Positions 12,848-19,377 of a DNA stretch of 20,517 bases are shown here, piece after piece. The DNA is from DATLTV01 sp035533375 (GTDB lineage Bacteria > Patescibacteriota > Minisyncoccia > UBA6257 > 2-01-FULL-56-20). The number at the start of each line of letters is the position of its first letter. Within the stretch, counting starts at the first letter, position 1. The notes under the pieces were generated by a model that saw only the letters and a list, made by a program, of their open reading frames with translations, had not been told where the DNA came from and ran no database searches. The stretch lies in the NCBI GenBank assembly GCA_035533375.1, contig DATLTV010000062.1, forward strand, positions 1 through 20,517. Reading direction: 5' to 3'. The translations under genes and the position numbers were made by a program.

Positions 12848-13531
12848 ATGACCGCAAACGACATCCACGGCATGCGTTTCGAGGAATTTTTGAGCGAGCT
12901 TATGAAAGACCGCGGGCTCACGGTCAAGAAACTTTCCGCCGCTTCGGGAATCTCCGCGAAACACCTGGAATCACTCCTCTCCGGCAATTTCGCCGCGCTG
13001 CCGTCCGCGCCTTACGTACGCGGCTATTTCGTGAAGCTCGGCGGCATGCTCGGGTTCGATCCGGAGCCGTGGTGGACCAAAATAAAAACAAGCGGGTTCC
13101 TCAATGATTCGAGCGCGCACGATGCACCGACGAAAAACCGCTTCTCCAAAAAAGATTTTTCGCGCATCGTCTGGATCCTTGGTATCGCGGCGCTCGTTCT
13201 CGTTTATTTCCTTTTCCAATTCCGCCATATTTTCGGGACCCCGCAAATAACGCTTACCTCGCCTTCGGGCAATCCCGCGTACGTCACAACGAACACCGTC
13301 ACGGTCGCGGGAACGCTTGCGAACGGCACGGAGCTCACCCTGAACGGCGAAACGGTATCGCTCGGCGCGAACGGCGGCTGGAGCAAATCAGTCCTGCTCG
13401 CCCCGGGGATGAACACGGTGATCATCACCGCGAAGAAATTCCTCGGGCGCGATGCGTCGCTTCTTGAACAAATTATCTACGAGCCGGCTTCGGCGATCTC
13501 CGCGCCTTCAAGCACGCCGACATCCCCGTAG
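12848..13531 (+). CDS. RodZ-like HTH membrane protein
   Basis: 227 aa. RodZ links MreB to the cell-wall elongation machinery, but related HTH/membrane proteins may only regulate. Residues about 9-75 are a Cro/cI-type HTH_25 domain (FEEFLSELMKDRGLTVKKLSAASGISAKHLESLLSGNF..., with PYVRGYFVKLGGML typical of RodZ). A transmembrane helix spans about 103-124 (SRIVWILGIAALVLVYFLFQF). An outer beta-sandwich of the glucodextranase-B/Big type covers about 132-210 (ITLTSPSGNPAYVTTNTVTVAGTLANG), then a Ser/Pro/Thr tail. The start ATG 12848 is placed by the promoter; the frame also has ATG 12872. No mreB is in the window, so the shape role is inferred. Confidence 0.8.
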   Translation: MTANDIHGMRFEEFLSELMKDRGLTVKKLSAASGISAKHLESLLSGNFAALPSAPYVRGYFVKLGGMLGFDPEPWWTKIKTSGFLNDSSAHDAPTKNRFSKKDFSRIVWILGIAALVLVYFLFQFRHIFGTPQITLTSPSGNPAYVTTNTVTVAGTLANGTELTLNGETVSLGANGGWSKSVLLAPGMNTVIITAKKFLGRDASLLEQIIYEPASAISAPSSTPTSP

Positions 13532-13542
13532 AAGGGCGAGGC

Positions 13543-13570
13543 TTGATATTCCGGCAGAATCTGGTATACT
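13543..13570 (+). promoter_or_regulatory. Promoter for the 98-aa gene
   Basis: -35 TTGATA (13543-13548), 16-bp spacer, extended -10 TGGTATACT (TATACT at 13565-13570). Confidence 0.75.
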
Positions 13571-13613
13571 ATCCCCAGGAATCCGGAAACGATGCGGTTG
13601 AAAAGGAGAGCCA

Positions 13614-13910
13614 ATGCCACACTATCAACTTTCCGCGGAGATAGAGTTTGAAGAATTCGAAACCGGCCCGAAGGTCAAGATATATTCAAATATCACGGCC
13701 ACCGGCGCCAAGAAGGCGGAACAGGAAGCAAAGCGGCGCATCGCCATGACGGTACACGGCAACAAAGACGACGCGCGCGGCCGGGTGCGGCAGATGAATG
13801 CGACTCTCACCGACGGGAAAAAGACCGTTTGGAACGAGTCGGCATCGGTGAACGGCAATGGACAAGCCGATCTGCCGCGATGGCTTACGAGAAAACCGCA
13901 GCGGTCGTAA
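13614..13910 (+). CDS. Small soluble protein, unknown function
   Basis: Not recognised. 98 aa from ATG 13614 with AAGGAG 5 nt upstream. The N-terminus is beta-rich (HYQLSAEIEFEEF, PKVKIYSNITATG), followed by a basic helix KKAEQEAKRRIAMTVHGNKDDARGRV and a strand QMNATLTDGKKTVWNESASV. The tail is polar (LPRWLTRKPQRS). No membrane segment, cysteine or known motif. The strand-helix core recalls a single-domain dsRBD- or KH-like arrangement only loosely, so no function is assigned. The layout (own promoter, SD, terminator) matches the 88-aa gene at 11873. Confidence 0.65.
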   Translation: MPHYQLSAEIEFEEFETGPKVKIYSNITATGAKKAEQEAKRRIAMTVHGNKDDARGRVRQMNATLTDGKKTVWNESASVNGNGQADLPRWLTRKPQRS

Positions 13911-13928
13911 ACGCCTTCAGGGAAGCGG

Positions 13929-13957
13929 GGCGAGCTTATACAGCTCGCCTCTTTTGT
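13929..13957 (+). terminator. Terminator of the 98-aa gene
   Basis: GGCGAGCT (13929-13936) pairs perfectly with AGCTCGCC (13942-13949) around TATAC, followed by TCTTTTGTT. Confidence 0.85.
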
Positions 13958-13971
13958 TGCGTTACCAGAGA

Positions 13972-14124
13972 TCCGGATCCCCGCCAGAGCCTGCCTCGTA
14001 CCGTGATACGGGGCAGAGATAAAAAAGAGATACAATCTTCAGAAAGATTTTATATTAGCCGGATCCCCGCCTCCGCGGGGATAAAAAATAGATAAAATCT
14101 TCAGAAAGATTTTATCTATTTTTT
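13972..14124. repeat. Duplicated REP-plus-hairpin module upstream of recA
   Basis: Two successive copies of a module: GGATCCCCGCC...GGGG, then an A-run, then ATCTTCAGAAAGATTTTAT. Copy 1 is about 13972-14055, copy 2 about 14058-14124. In copy 2 AAAAAATAGATAAAATCTT (14083-14101) pairs perfectly with 14106-14124 around CAGA, a 19-bp stem. In copy 1 the same hairpin is imperfect. The stem can act as a bidirectional terminator. No ORF fits between 13911 and 14167. Confidence 0.85.
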
Positions 14125-14144
14125 AGTTTTATTTGACATACATA

Positions 14145-14153
14145 TGCTATACT
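14145..14153 (+). promoter_or_regulatory. Extended -10 promoter for recA
   Basis: TGCTATACT (TATACT at 14148-14153). A TTGACA hexamer at 14133-14138 is too close to serve as its -35. The leader is about 8 nt, without a good SD. I found no LexA-type box of the E. coli or Bacillus form. Confidence 0.6.
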
Positions 14154-14167
14154 CTAGACTTAAGACC

Positions 14168-15223
14168 ATGACCACATCAAACAAAAAAGCGAAAGAGGGA
14201 GCGGCGGCAAGCAAGGAAGAAAATATGAAGCAGCTCGACAATCTGCTTTCTTCACTCCAGGAAAAGTTCGGCGAGGGGGCGATTATGAAGCTCGGCGAAA
14301 CGAGAAAAGTGGACGTGGCGATCATTCCCACGGGATCATTTTCGCTCGACCTCGCTTTGGGCGTCGGCGGCCTCCCGCGCGGGCGCATCGTCGAAATCTA
14401 CGGCCCGGAATCGAGCGGCAAGACCACGCTCGCGCTGAATGTGGTAGCGCAGGCGCAAAAACAAGGCGGCAAAGCGGCATTTATCGACGCCGAACACGCC
14501 ATGGACCCCGAATACGCCGCGCGGCTCGGCGTGAAAGTGAACGAACTTCTTATTTCCCAGCCCGACAACGGCGAGGAAGCGCTGAATATTCTGGAAAGTC
14601 TGGTCCGCTCCGAGATGATATCCGTCGTCGTCGTCGACTCCGTAGCAGCGCTCACGCCCAAAGCCGAAATTGAGGGCGAAATGGGAGCCCAGCATGTCGG
14701 CCGCCAGGCGCGCATGATGGCGCAGGCACTGCGCAAGCTCACGGCGCTCTGTGCCAAAACAAGCACGCTCGTCATTTTCATCAATCAACTCAGAATGAAG
14801 ATCGGCATCATGTTCGGAAATCCGGAAACCACGCCGGGAGGGATGGCGTTGAAATTCGCGGCGTCGGTGCGCATCGATGTACGCAGGATTGCCCAGGTCA
14901 AAAAAGGCGAGGAGGTCGTCGGCAACCGCGTAAAAGCGAAGGTAGTGAAAAACAAGGTTGCCGCGCCGTTCCGGCTCGCCGAGTTCGACATCATGTTTGG
15001 CGAAGGCATTTCCTACGAAGCGGACGTACTGAACAGCGCCATCAAATACGGCGTGGTGAAAAAATCCGGCGCGAGCTACAGTTTCGGCGCGGAAAAGCTC
15101 GGCACGGGCTTCGACAATGTACGCCAGAAATTGAAGGAGGACAAAAAGACGATCAACGAACTGAAAAAGCAGGTTGTAGAAGCGACGAAAGCGGGAGTTG
15201 CGGCGGTCGCAAGCGAAGAGTAG
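14168..15223 (+). CDS. recA: Recombinase RecA
   Basis: 351 aa, the usual length. RecA forms ATP-dependent filaments on single-stranded DNA for homologous recombination and repair. Walker A GPESSGKTT (79-87), FIDAEHAMDPEYA with catalytic Glu109, Walker B ISVVVVDSVAAL (Asp157), loop L1 EIEGEMGAQHVG, and loop L2 FGNPETTPGGMALKFAASVR (217-235) are all present. The C-terminal domain is short and lysine-rich instead of strongly acidic (KLKEDKKTINELKKQ), ending in ASEE. The start ATG 14168 (MTTSNKKAKEG) follows the extended -10 by 14 bp; an in-frame ATG at 14144 overlaps the promoter and is rejected. The gene is monocistronic; the next gene is convergent and ends 10 nt away. No recX or lexA adjoins it. 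Confidence 0.97.
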   Translation: MTTSNKKAKEGAAASKEENMKQLDNLLSSLQEKFGEGAIMKLGETRKVDVAIIPTGSFSLDLALGVGGLPRGRIVEIYGPESSGKTTLALNVVAQAQKQGGKAAFIDAEHAMDPEYAARLGVKVNELLISQPDNGEEALNILESLVRSEMISVVVVDSVAALTPKAEIEGEMGAQHVGRQARMMAQALRKLTALCAKTSTLVIFINQLRMKIGIMFGNPETTPGGMALKFAASVRIDVRRIAQVKKGEEVVGNRVKAKVVKNKVAAPFRLAEFDIMFGEGISYEADVLNSAIKYGVVKKSGASYSFGAEKLGTGFDNVRQKLKEDKKTINELKKQVVEATKAGVAAVASEE

Positions 15224-15232
15224 TTCGAAATA

Positions 15233-15601
15233 CTATGGAATTATTGGGGGGGCCGCGGGCGCCGAGGACGGCGCGGTTTTCGGCGCGAGAAACAATTCGT
15301 AAGAGAAATATCCTATCGCGGCGATAAGGCCGATGGCGACGATCACGGCAACCACGGTCCATACGCCTTTTGTATCATGAGTCCCCGTATTGATACCGCC
15401 CCCGTGGCTCATGGGAACCGCTACGTTCTGAAACTGCGCTGCGCCGCCGCCACTCCGCGCCATTGATTCGAGATCGCTCGCGAGCGTGCGCACTTTCACC
15501 TCCGGCGGCGGAGGAGCGGCGGAAGGCCCCGAATTCGCAGGTCCGGGGACCGAGGATGGCGGAGGCGCCGCCCATGCGTGTTGATCATTCGAATCGGCCA
15601 T
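15233..15601 (-). CDS. Proline-rich single-pass membrane protein, unknown function
   Basis: 122 aa from ATG 15601. The N-terminal about 75 residues are low-complexity and rich in Pro, Ala, Ser and Gly (APPPSSVPGPANSG, APPPPEVKVRTLASDLESMARSGGG). One helix lies at about 79-103 (GVWTVVAVIVAIGLIAAIGYFSYELFL). A short Pro/Ala/Ser tail follows (LAPKTAPSSAPAAPPIIP). VKVRTLASDLESMA is the one segment that looks structured, a possible short amphipathic helix; similar stretches occur in small CPR membrane proteins, but I cannot name a family. Orientation is unclear. It is convergent with recA (10 nt apart) and its promoter lies at the end of the pnp terminator. Confidence 0.7.
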   Translation of the reverse strand: MADSNDQHAWAAPPPSSVPGPANSGPSAAPPPPEVKVRTLASDLESMARSGGGAAQFQNVAVPMSHGGGINTGTHDTKGVWTVVAVIVAIGLIAAIGYFSYELFLAPKTAPSSAPAAPPIIP

Positions 15602-15609
15602 ATGTTCTT

Positions 15610-15615
15610 ATTTTA
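15610..15615 (-). promoter_or_regulatory. -10 box of the 122-aa gene, leaderless
   Basis: Minus strand: TGTTAAAAT, an extended -10 with TAAAAT at 15610-15615. The ATG begins 9 nt after the box, predicting a leader of about 2 nt. TTGTCT 19 bp upstream is a possible -35. Confidence 0.5.
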
Positions 15616-15618
15616 ACA

Positions 15619-15650
15619 CAAAAAATCCGGCATAAGACAATGCCGAATTT
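15619..15650 (-). terminator. Terminator of pnp
   Basis: Minus strand: AATTCGGCAT pairs with ATGCCGGATT (10 bp, one G-U) around TGTCTT, followed by TTTTGTG. It ends directly in the promoter of the next gene. Confidence 0.9.
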
Positions 15651-15671
15651 CCGCCGCTTCTTCCCGTCCGT

Positions 15672-17765
15672 CTATTGCTGTAGTTGCTTGATCGAAAGCC
15701 CGATGCGGCCGTCCTCCACCCGGATGATCTTCGCGCGTACCAGATCCCCCATCTTCACGACCTCGGTCACGGTTTTCACGTAACCGTTCTTGAGCTCGGA
15801 GACATGGAGCATGCCGTCGCGGCCGCCGCCGAGATCGATGATCGCCCCGAAGTCGAGCAGCTTGATCACCTTGCCTTCGATGATCTCGCCCACTTTGTAT
15901 TCTTTCGTAAGTGCCGTGATCTCCGCGACCGCTTCGTCGGCCATCTTCTGTTCGCCGCCCGAGATAAAGACATTCCCGTCCTCCTCGACGTCGATTGAGA
16001 CGAGCCCGTATTTTTTGATGAGTCCGTTGATCATCTTGCCGCCGGGGCCGATAAGCGTGCCGATCTTCTCGGGATTGATCTTCAGCGTCCTGATCGCCGG
16101 AACATATTTCGAAACTTCCGCGCGCGGCGCGGCAATGAGCGTTTTCATGAATTTCAAAATCTGAAGCCGTGCATCGCGCGCTTGCGACATCGTTTTCTCG
16201 ACCATCTCGAGCGTGATGCCATCCACTTTCACGTCCATCTGCATCGCGTTCACGCCGTCTTCCGTGCCGGCCACCTTGAAATCCATGTCGCCGTGATGAT
16301 CCTCTGGCCCCTGGATATCCGTGAGTACCGTATAATGCTTTTCGTCCTTCAGCATCATTCCCATCGCGATCCCTGCGGCCGCTTTTTTGATTGGCACGCC
16401 GGCGTCCATGAGAGAGAGCACCGACGCGCACACCGTCGCCATCGAGGACGACCCGTTCGATGAAAGAATCTCCGAAACCACGCGAATCGTGTACGGAAAC
16501 GTTTCTTTCGCCGGGATCAACGGTTCCACCGCTTTGCGCGCAAGATTGCCGTGCCCGATCTCTCGGCGTCCCGGACCGCGGAACGGCCCGATCTCGCCCA
16601 CCGAAAACGCCGGGAAGTTATAGTGGAGCATAAAACGCCGTTTGCCGGTCGACTCCATCGATTCAATAAGCTGTTCCGCTCCCGGCGGCGCGAGCGTCGT
16701 CATGCCGAGCGCCTGGGTATTTCCGCGGATGAACACCGCCGAGCCGTGCGTGCGCGGGAAAATGGCGATCTCGCCATCAAGCCCGCGGAGCTCGTCCGGC
16801 TTCCTGCCATCCGGCCGCTTGCCGCTTTCGAGGATATTTTTGTGGACCAAGTCGTTGATCTGCTCTTCAAAAAGGAAATCGGCCGCTTTATAATTCGGTT
16901 CCGCGAACTTCTCTTTGAGATGCGCGAAGAGTTCGTCCTTTAATTTGCCGATCCTCGAATAATGCTCGGCTTTCGACTTCTGATACACCGCTTCCTCGAG
17001 GCGATCTTTCAAAAACGTTTCGATGGCTTCTTTGAACGCCGGATCGGGCTCCGCGAGCTTCACTTCCGATTTCGGCTTGCCGACCTCTTTCACGATCTTC
17101 CGCTGGAATTCGATGAGTTTGTCGATCTCTTTCTGCGCGAGCGTGAATCCCGCGAGCACGTCTTTTTCTTTCGCGTCGTCGCCACCGAGTTCCACCATGT
17201 TGATCTTGCCGTAAGAGCCCGCGAGAAACGCATCGAAGACGGGCTTCGACGCCGCGACCTCGGAATTCATCGGATTGATCTTGAACTCGCTCCCGAACTG
17301 CGCGACGCGGACACCCGCGACCGGCCCGTTCCACGGGACGTCCGAGATTGCGAGCGCAGTCGATGCGCCCAAAAGCCCCACGAACTCCGGATCGTTCTCT
17401 TCGTCGTACTGAAGCACGGTCACGACAACCTGGATATCGCGTCGCATGCGATTATCGAAAAGCGGGCGGATCGTGCGGTCGACGGTGCGGCCCGCAAGAA
17501 TGGCGTCCTCCGAAGGCCGCGATTCGCGGCGCACGAAGCGGCTGCCGATAATCTTTCCCGCCGCGTAGAACTTTTCTTCGTAATCGACGCGAAGCGGCAT
17601 GTAATCCATCGCGACATCCTTCTTCGACATCACGACCGTCGTGAGCACTACCGTTTCGCCGTATTTCGCGATGACCGACGCATTTGTCTGGTCGGCAAGG
17701 GAGGAAAGTTCAAGCACGAGCTCCTTGCCGCCGATCTCCGTTTTAAATTGTTTTCGTTGAATCAT
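15672..17765 (-). CDS. pnp: Polyribonucleotide nucleotidyltransferase (PNPase)
   Basis: 697 aa, full length. PNPase degrades RNA 3'-5' by phosphorolysis as a trimeric ring. The first RNase PH domain contains FVRRESRPSEDAILAGRTVDRTIRPLF. An all-helical linker (about 245-330) joins the catalytic second PH domain, which carries FPRTHGSAVFIRGNTQ, SNGSSSMATVC and DIQGPEDHHGDMDFKVAGTEDG (about 482-503, with the active-site Asp residues). The KH domain has GTLIGPGGKMINGLIKKYG near 568-586, and the S1 domain is about 624-695 (GKVIKLLDFGAIIDLGGGRDGMLHVSEL). ATG 17765 has no close SD; a REP-like inverted dimer ends 15 nt upstream. It lies downstream of rpsO and a NYN nuclease gene on the same strand, a variant of the classical rpsO-pnp arrangement. 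Confidence 0.97.
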   Translation of the reverse strand: MIQRKQFKTEIGGKELVLELSSLADQTNASVIAKYGETVVLTTVVMSKKDVAMDYMPLRVDYEEKFYAAGKIIGSRFVRRESRPSEDAILAGRTVDRTIRPLFDNRMRRDIQVVVTVLQYDEENDPEFVGLLGASTALAISDVPWNGPVAGVRVAQFGSEFKINPMNSEVAASKPVFDAFLAGSYGKINMVELGGDDAKEKDVLAGFTLAQKEIDKLIEFQRKIVKEVGKPKSEVKLAEPDPAFKEAIETFLKDRLEEAVYQKSKAEHYSRIGKLKDELFAHLKEKFAEPNYKAADFLFEEQINDLVHKNILESGKRPDGRKPDELRGLDGEIAIFPRTHGSAVFIRGNTQALGMTTLAPPGAEQLIESMESTGKRRFMLHYNFPAFSVGEIGPFRGPGRREIGHGNLARKAVEPLIPAKETFPYTIRVVSEILSSNGSSSMATVCASVLSLMDAGVPIKKAAAGIAMGMMLKDEKHYTVLTDIQGPEDHHGDMDFKVAGTEDGVNAMQMDVKVDGITLEMVEKTMSQARDARLQILKFMKTLIAAPRAEVSKYVPAIRTLKINPEKIGTLIGPGGKMINGLIKKYGLVSIDVEEDGNVFISGGEQKMADEAVAEITALTKEYKVGEIIEGKVIKLLDFGAIIDLGGGRDGMLHVSELKNGYVKTVTEVVKMGDLVRAKIIRVEDGRIGLSIKQLQQ

Positions 17766-17780
17766 ATTTTTTATGCATTA

Positions 17781-17859
17781 GTCGTCCTCCGTGCAGGCGG
17801 AGGATCCATGCTTTCCATAAAAATACGGAAGCGTGGGTCCCCGCCTTCGCGGGGATGAC
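17781..17859. repeat. Inverted-dimer REP-like element upstream of pnp
   Basis: Unit 1: GTCGTCCTCCGTGCAGGCGGAGGATCCATGCTT (17781-17813). Unit 2, opposed: AAGCGTGGGTCCCCGCCTTCGCGGGGATGAC (17829-17859). They are joined by TCC...GGA. Each unit is a palindrome and the pair is a larger one. The edge facing pnp (CATTAGTCG) is shared with the dimer before the cysteine desulfurase. Confidence 0.8.
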
Positions 17860-17868
17860 AGCTAATTT

Positions 17869-18459
17869 TTATATTCTCGTCTTCATGATCGCTCTCGGGA
17901 TCTCCTCGATATTTATGAAACGATCGACCGCTTCCTGTAATTTGCCGGACGCGCTCCGCTTGAACGCCGCGACCTCGACAAGCCGCCCTTTGCCCCATTT
18001 AAGGTAATCGACGAGCGGAAGAAAATCCCCGTCGCCCGTGACGAGCACTACGACATCAAGAAACTCCGCCATGCGGATTGCATCTACGGCCATTCCGACA
18101 TCCCAATCGGCTTTCTTCATGCCGCCGGCATACACCTGCAGATCTTTCATCCGAAGTTCGAGCCCCGACTTCTCAAGCGCCTCGAAAAACGACGCTTCCG
18201 CCGAGGTAAGGGCGCGGTTTCCGTCTTCTGCCGTCCGCGGTGTCCGCGGCGGACGTGCTGATTCCCGCGGCTCCACAATCCCTTCGCTCTTCACGACGTA
18301 CGCCATCGCGCGGATGAGCTGCCGCTCGCCCACGAGATGCTTCATGAGTTCCGCGTAATTCACGCGGCCGTGATGGAGGTTTTTCGCCGAGTGGTACAGG
18401 TTTTGCACATCGACAAAAATACCCACCCGCTGGTTCGAATTTGAAGTTACAGATTTCAT
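17869..18459 (-). CDS. NYN-domain (LabA/DUF88-like) PIN-fold nuclease
   Basis: 196 aa from ATG 18459. NYN proteins are PIN-fold RNases. GIFVDVQNLYHSA (Asp17, Asn20) is the defining first motif; KKADWDVGMAVDAI (Asp118, Asp120) and VVLVTGDGDFLPLVDYLKWGKGRLVEVAAF (Asp143, Asp145) supply the remaining acidic metal ligands. The C-terminal helix FINIEEIPRA is typical. Residues about 62-85 (EPRESARPPRTPRTAEDGNRA) are a polar linker partly encoded by a 9-bp tandem repeat. The ORF can be extended to 18516, but that region is repeat DNA. It sits between rpsO and pnp, so it is likely tied to RNA decay or ribosome-linked RNA processing. No SD is near the start; GAGGG is 12 nt away. Confidence 0.85.
   Translation of the reverse strand: MKSVTSNSNQRVGIFVDVQNLYHSAKNLHHGRVNYAELMKHLVGERQLIRAMAYVVKSEGIVEPRESARPPRTPRTAEDGNRALTSAEASFFEALEKSGLELRMKDLQVYAGGMKKADWDVGMAVDAIRMAEFLDVVVLVTGDGDFLPLVDYLKWGKGRLVEVAAFKRSASGKLQEAVDRFINIEEIPRAIMKTRI
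18233..18254. repeat. 9-bp tandem repeat inside the NYN gene
   Basis: GTCCGCGGT then GTCCGCGGC then GGAC. It encodes part of the Arg/Pro/Thr linker (about residues 69-76). Confidence 0.6.
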
Positions 18460-18481
18460 GCGAATAGCCGCCCTCGAATCA

Positions 18482-18540
18482 ATCTCAAATCTCATTCGCG
18501 AATATTCGCGAATCACATTTGGGATCGATTCGTGAGATTA
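18482..18540. repeat. Palindromic repeat between rpsO and the NYN gene
   Basis: ATTCGCGAATATTCGCGAAT (18494-18513) is a perfect 20-bp palindrome, itself a doubled 10-bp palindrome. It is bracketed by AATCTCA (18481) and TGAGATT (18533), which pair, and by AATCTCAAATCTCA units like those at 4155-4170. The long hairpin follows the rpsO stop and may be its 3' structure. Confidence 0.75.
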
Positions 18541-18804
18541 TTATTTGAGTCCCAGTTTTTTGACCAATTTATCGTATTCTTTCGGCTCTTTTTTGTTGAG
18601 ATACGAAAGAAGCTTTCTGCGGTGGCTCACCATCTTCAATAGTCCGCGGCGCGAATGGTTGTCCTTCGGATTTTTCTTGAGATGCGCGGCAAGTTCCTCC
18701 ACTTGGCGGGAAACCATCGCGATCTGCACCTGGGCCGATCCCGTGTCCTTCTCGTGGGTCTGATGCTCCCCCACGATCCTTGATTTTACGCGCTTGGTAA
18801 GCAT
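18541..18804 (-). CDS. rpsO: 30S ribosomal protein S15
   Basis: 87 aa, the typical length. S15 binds the central domain of 16S rRNA early in 30S assembly. Recognised by TGSAQVQIAMVSRQVEELAAHLKKNPKDNHSRRGLLKMVSHRRKLLSYL, including the DNHSRRGLL signature. The start ATG 18804 (MLTKRVKSRIV) is placed by the promoter, whose -10 ends 8 nt upstream; the in-frame ATG at 18861 lies upstream of the promoter. With a leader of about 1 nt the mRNA is predicted to be leaderless, so the classical S15 autoregulation through a 5' leader structure seems impossible here. It is followed by a NYN gene and pnp on the same strand. Confidence 0.97.
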   Translation of the reverse strand: MLTKRVKSRIVGEHQTHEKDTGSAQVQIAMVSRQVEELAAHLKKNPKDNHSRRGLLKMVSHRRKLLSYLNKKEPKEYDKLVKKLGLK

Positions 18805-18811
18805 AAGAAAG

Positions 18812-18840
18812 AGTATAGCGCAGTTCGTGAAAAAACGCAA
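18812..18840 (-). promoter_or_regulatory. Leaderless promoter of rpsO
   Basis: Minus strand: -35 TTGCGT (18835-18840), 17-bp spacer, -10 TATACT (18812-18817). Transcription should start at about 18805, directly before the ATG. Confidence 0.7.
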
Positions 18841-18889
18841 CAGCTTCGGTTTTCCCCTCACGAGGGGCGGTGTTCTTTATATAAGCGAA

Positions 18890-18939
18890 GGTTTTCGTTC
18901 TTGAAGAGGTTAGAGCCCGTCTCTTCAGGAATGAAAACC
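18890..18939 (+). other. 19-bp inverted repeat, possible structured RNA
   Basis: GGTTTTCGTTCTTGAAGAG (18890-18908) and its partner (18921-18939) pair at all 19 positions as plus-strand RNA, using two G-U pairs, around a 12-nt loop. On the minus strand the same two positions become A-C mismatches, which favours plus-strand transcription. A CCCCTCACGAGGGG palindrome lies just before it (18854-18867). The space 18805-19012 has no other ORF. Confidence 0.6.
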
Positions 18940-18970
18940 GGAGCTCTTCATCGCATCTTTTGTTTCATTG

Positions 18971-18976
18971 TATATA
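18971..18976 (+). promoter_or_regulatory. Possible -10 box for the 101-aa gene
   Basis: TATATA at 18971-18976, 37 bp before the ATG, with a weak -35. If it is the only promoter, the 18890-18939 hairpin is not in this transcript. Confidence 0.35.
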
Positions 18977-19012
18977 TCTAAAGCCAGAACGTTCACAACA
19001 AAGGAGATTGCC

Positions 19013-19318
19013 ATGTCGCGGAATATCGTACTCACCATGGCGGGCATCCTCGCGGCCGGAATCGGCGTACATATAATCCTCACGCCGCCAAACGAAGCTC
19101 GTCAGATCTACGGCACTATCGTCGCCGCAGGCACGTCGGCCGGATTGAATCAGCTTGTTGGAGTGCTCGGCATCGGCATGCTCGTCATGGGCGCCGGATT
19201 CATTTTGAACTGCATCACGAGCGACCCGAAATACCAGCGGTGGGCGTTCGCCGCCGCAGGAATCGGCCTCCTCGCGATCTGGGCCGTGATTATCGCAGCG
19301 GCATTTCTCATCCGCTGA
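19013..19318 (+). CDS. Three-helix membrane protein, unknown function
   Basis: Not recognised. 101 aa from ATG 19013 with AAGGAG 6 nt upstream; an upstream in-frame ATG (18968) overlaps the -10. Hydrophobic helices lie at about 5-24 (IVLTMAGILAAGIGVHIILT), 48-70 (QLVGVLGIGMLVMGAGFILNCI) and 77-100 (RWAFAAAGIGLLAIWAVIIAAAFLI). Glycines repeat within each helix, suggesting tight packing or oligomerisation. The loop after helix 1 (PPNEARQIYGTIVAAGTSAG) is the only sizeable soluble part; DPKYQR is the loop before helix 3. It is monocistronic with a strong terminator. No pore or enzyme motif is visible. Confidence 0.7.
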   Translation: MSRNIVLTMAGILAAGIGVHIILTPPNEARQIYGTIVAAGTSAGLNQLVGVLGIGMLVMGAGFILNCITSDPKYQRWAFAAAGIGLLAIWAVIIAAAFLIR

Positions 19319-19330
19319 CCCTCTCCAATC

Positions 19331-19362
19331 GCCGCTCCGCCTGCAACCGGAGCGGCTTTTTT
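19331..19362 (+). terminator. Terminator of the 101-aa gene
   Basis: GCCGCTCCG (19331-19339) pairs perfectly with CGGAGCGGC (19348-19356) around CCTGCAAC, followed by TTTTTTATTATTT. Confidence 0.95.
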
Positions 19363-19377
19363 ATTATTTCTTAAATG

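Noticed and set aside
14133..14138. TTGACA as the recA -35 box
   Set aside because: It is only 9 bp from TATACT; no good -10 lies 16-18 bp downstream of it.
16962..17858. A 298-codon plus-strand frame opposite pnp
   Set aside because: Antisense shadow of PNPase; no family motifs, rich in Arg, His and Phe, and it runs into the repeat element.
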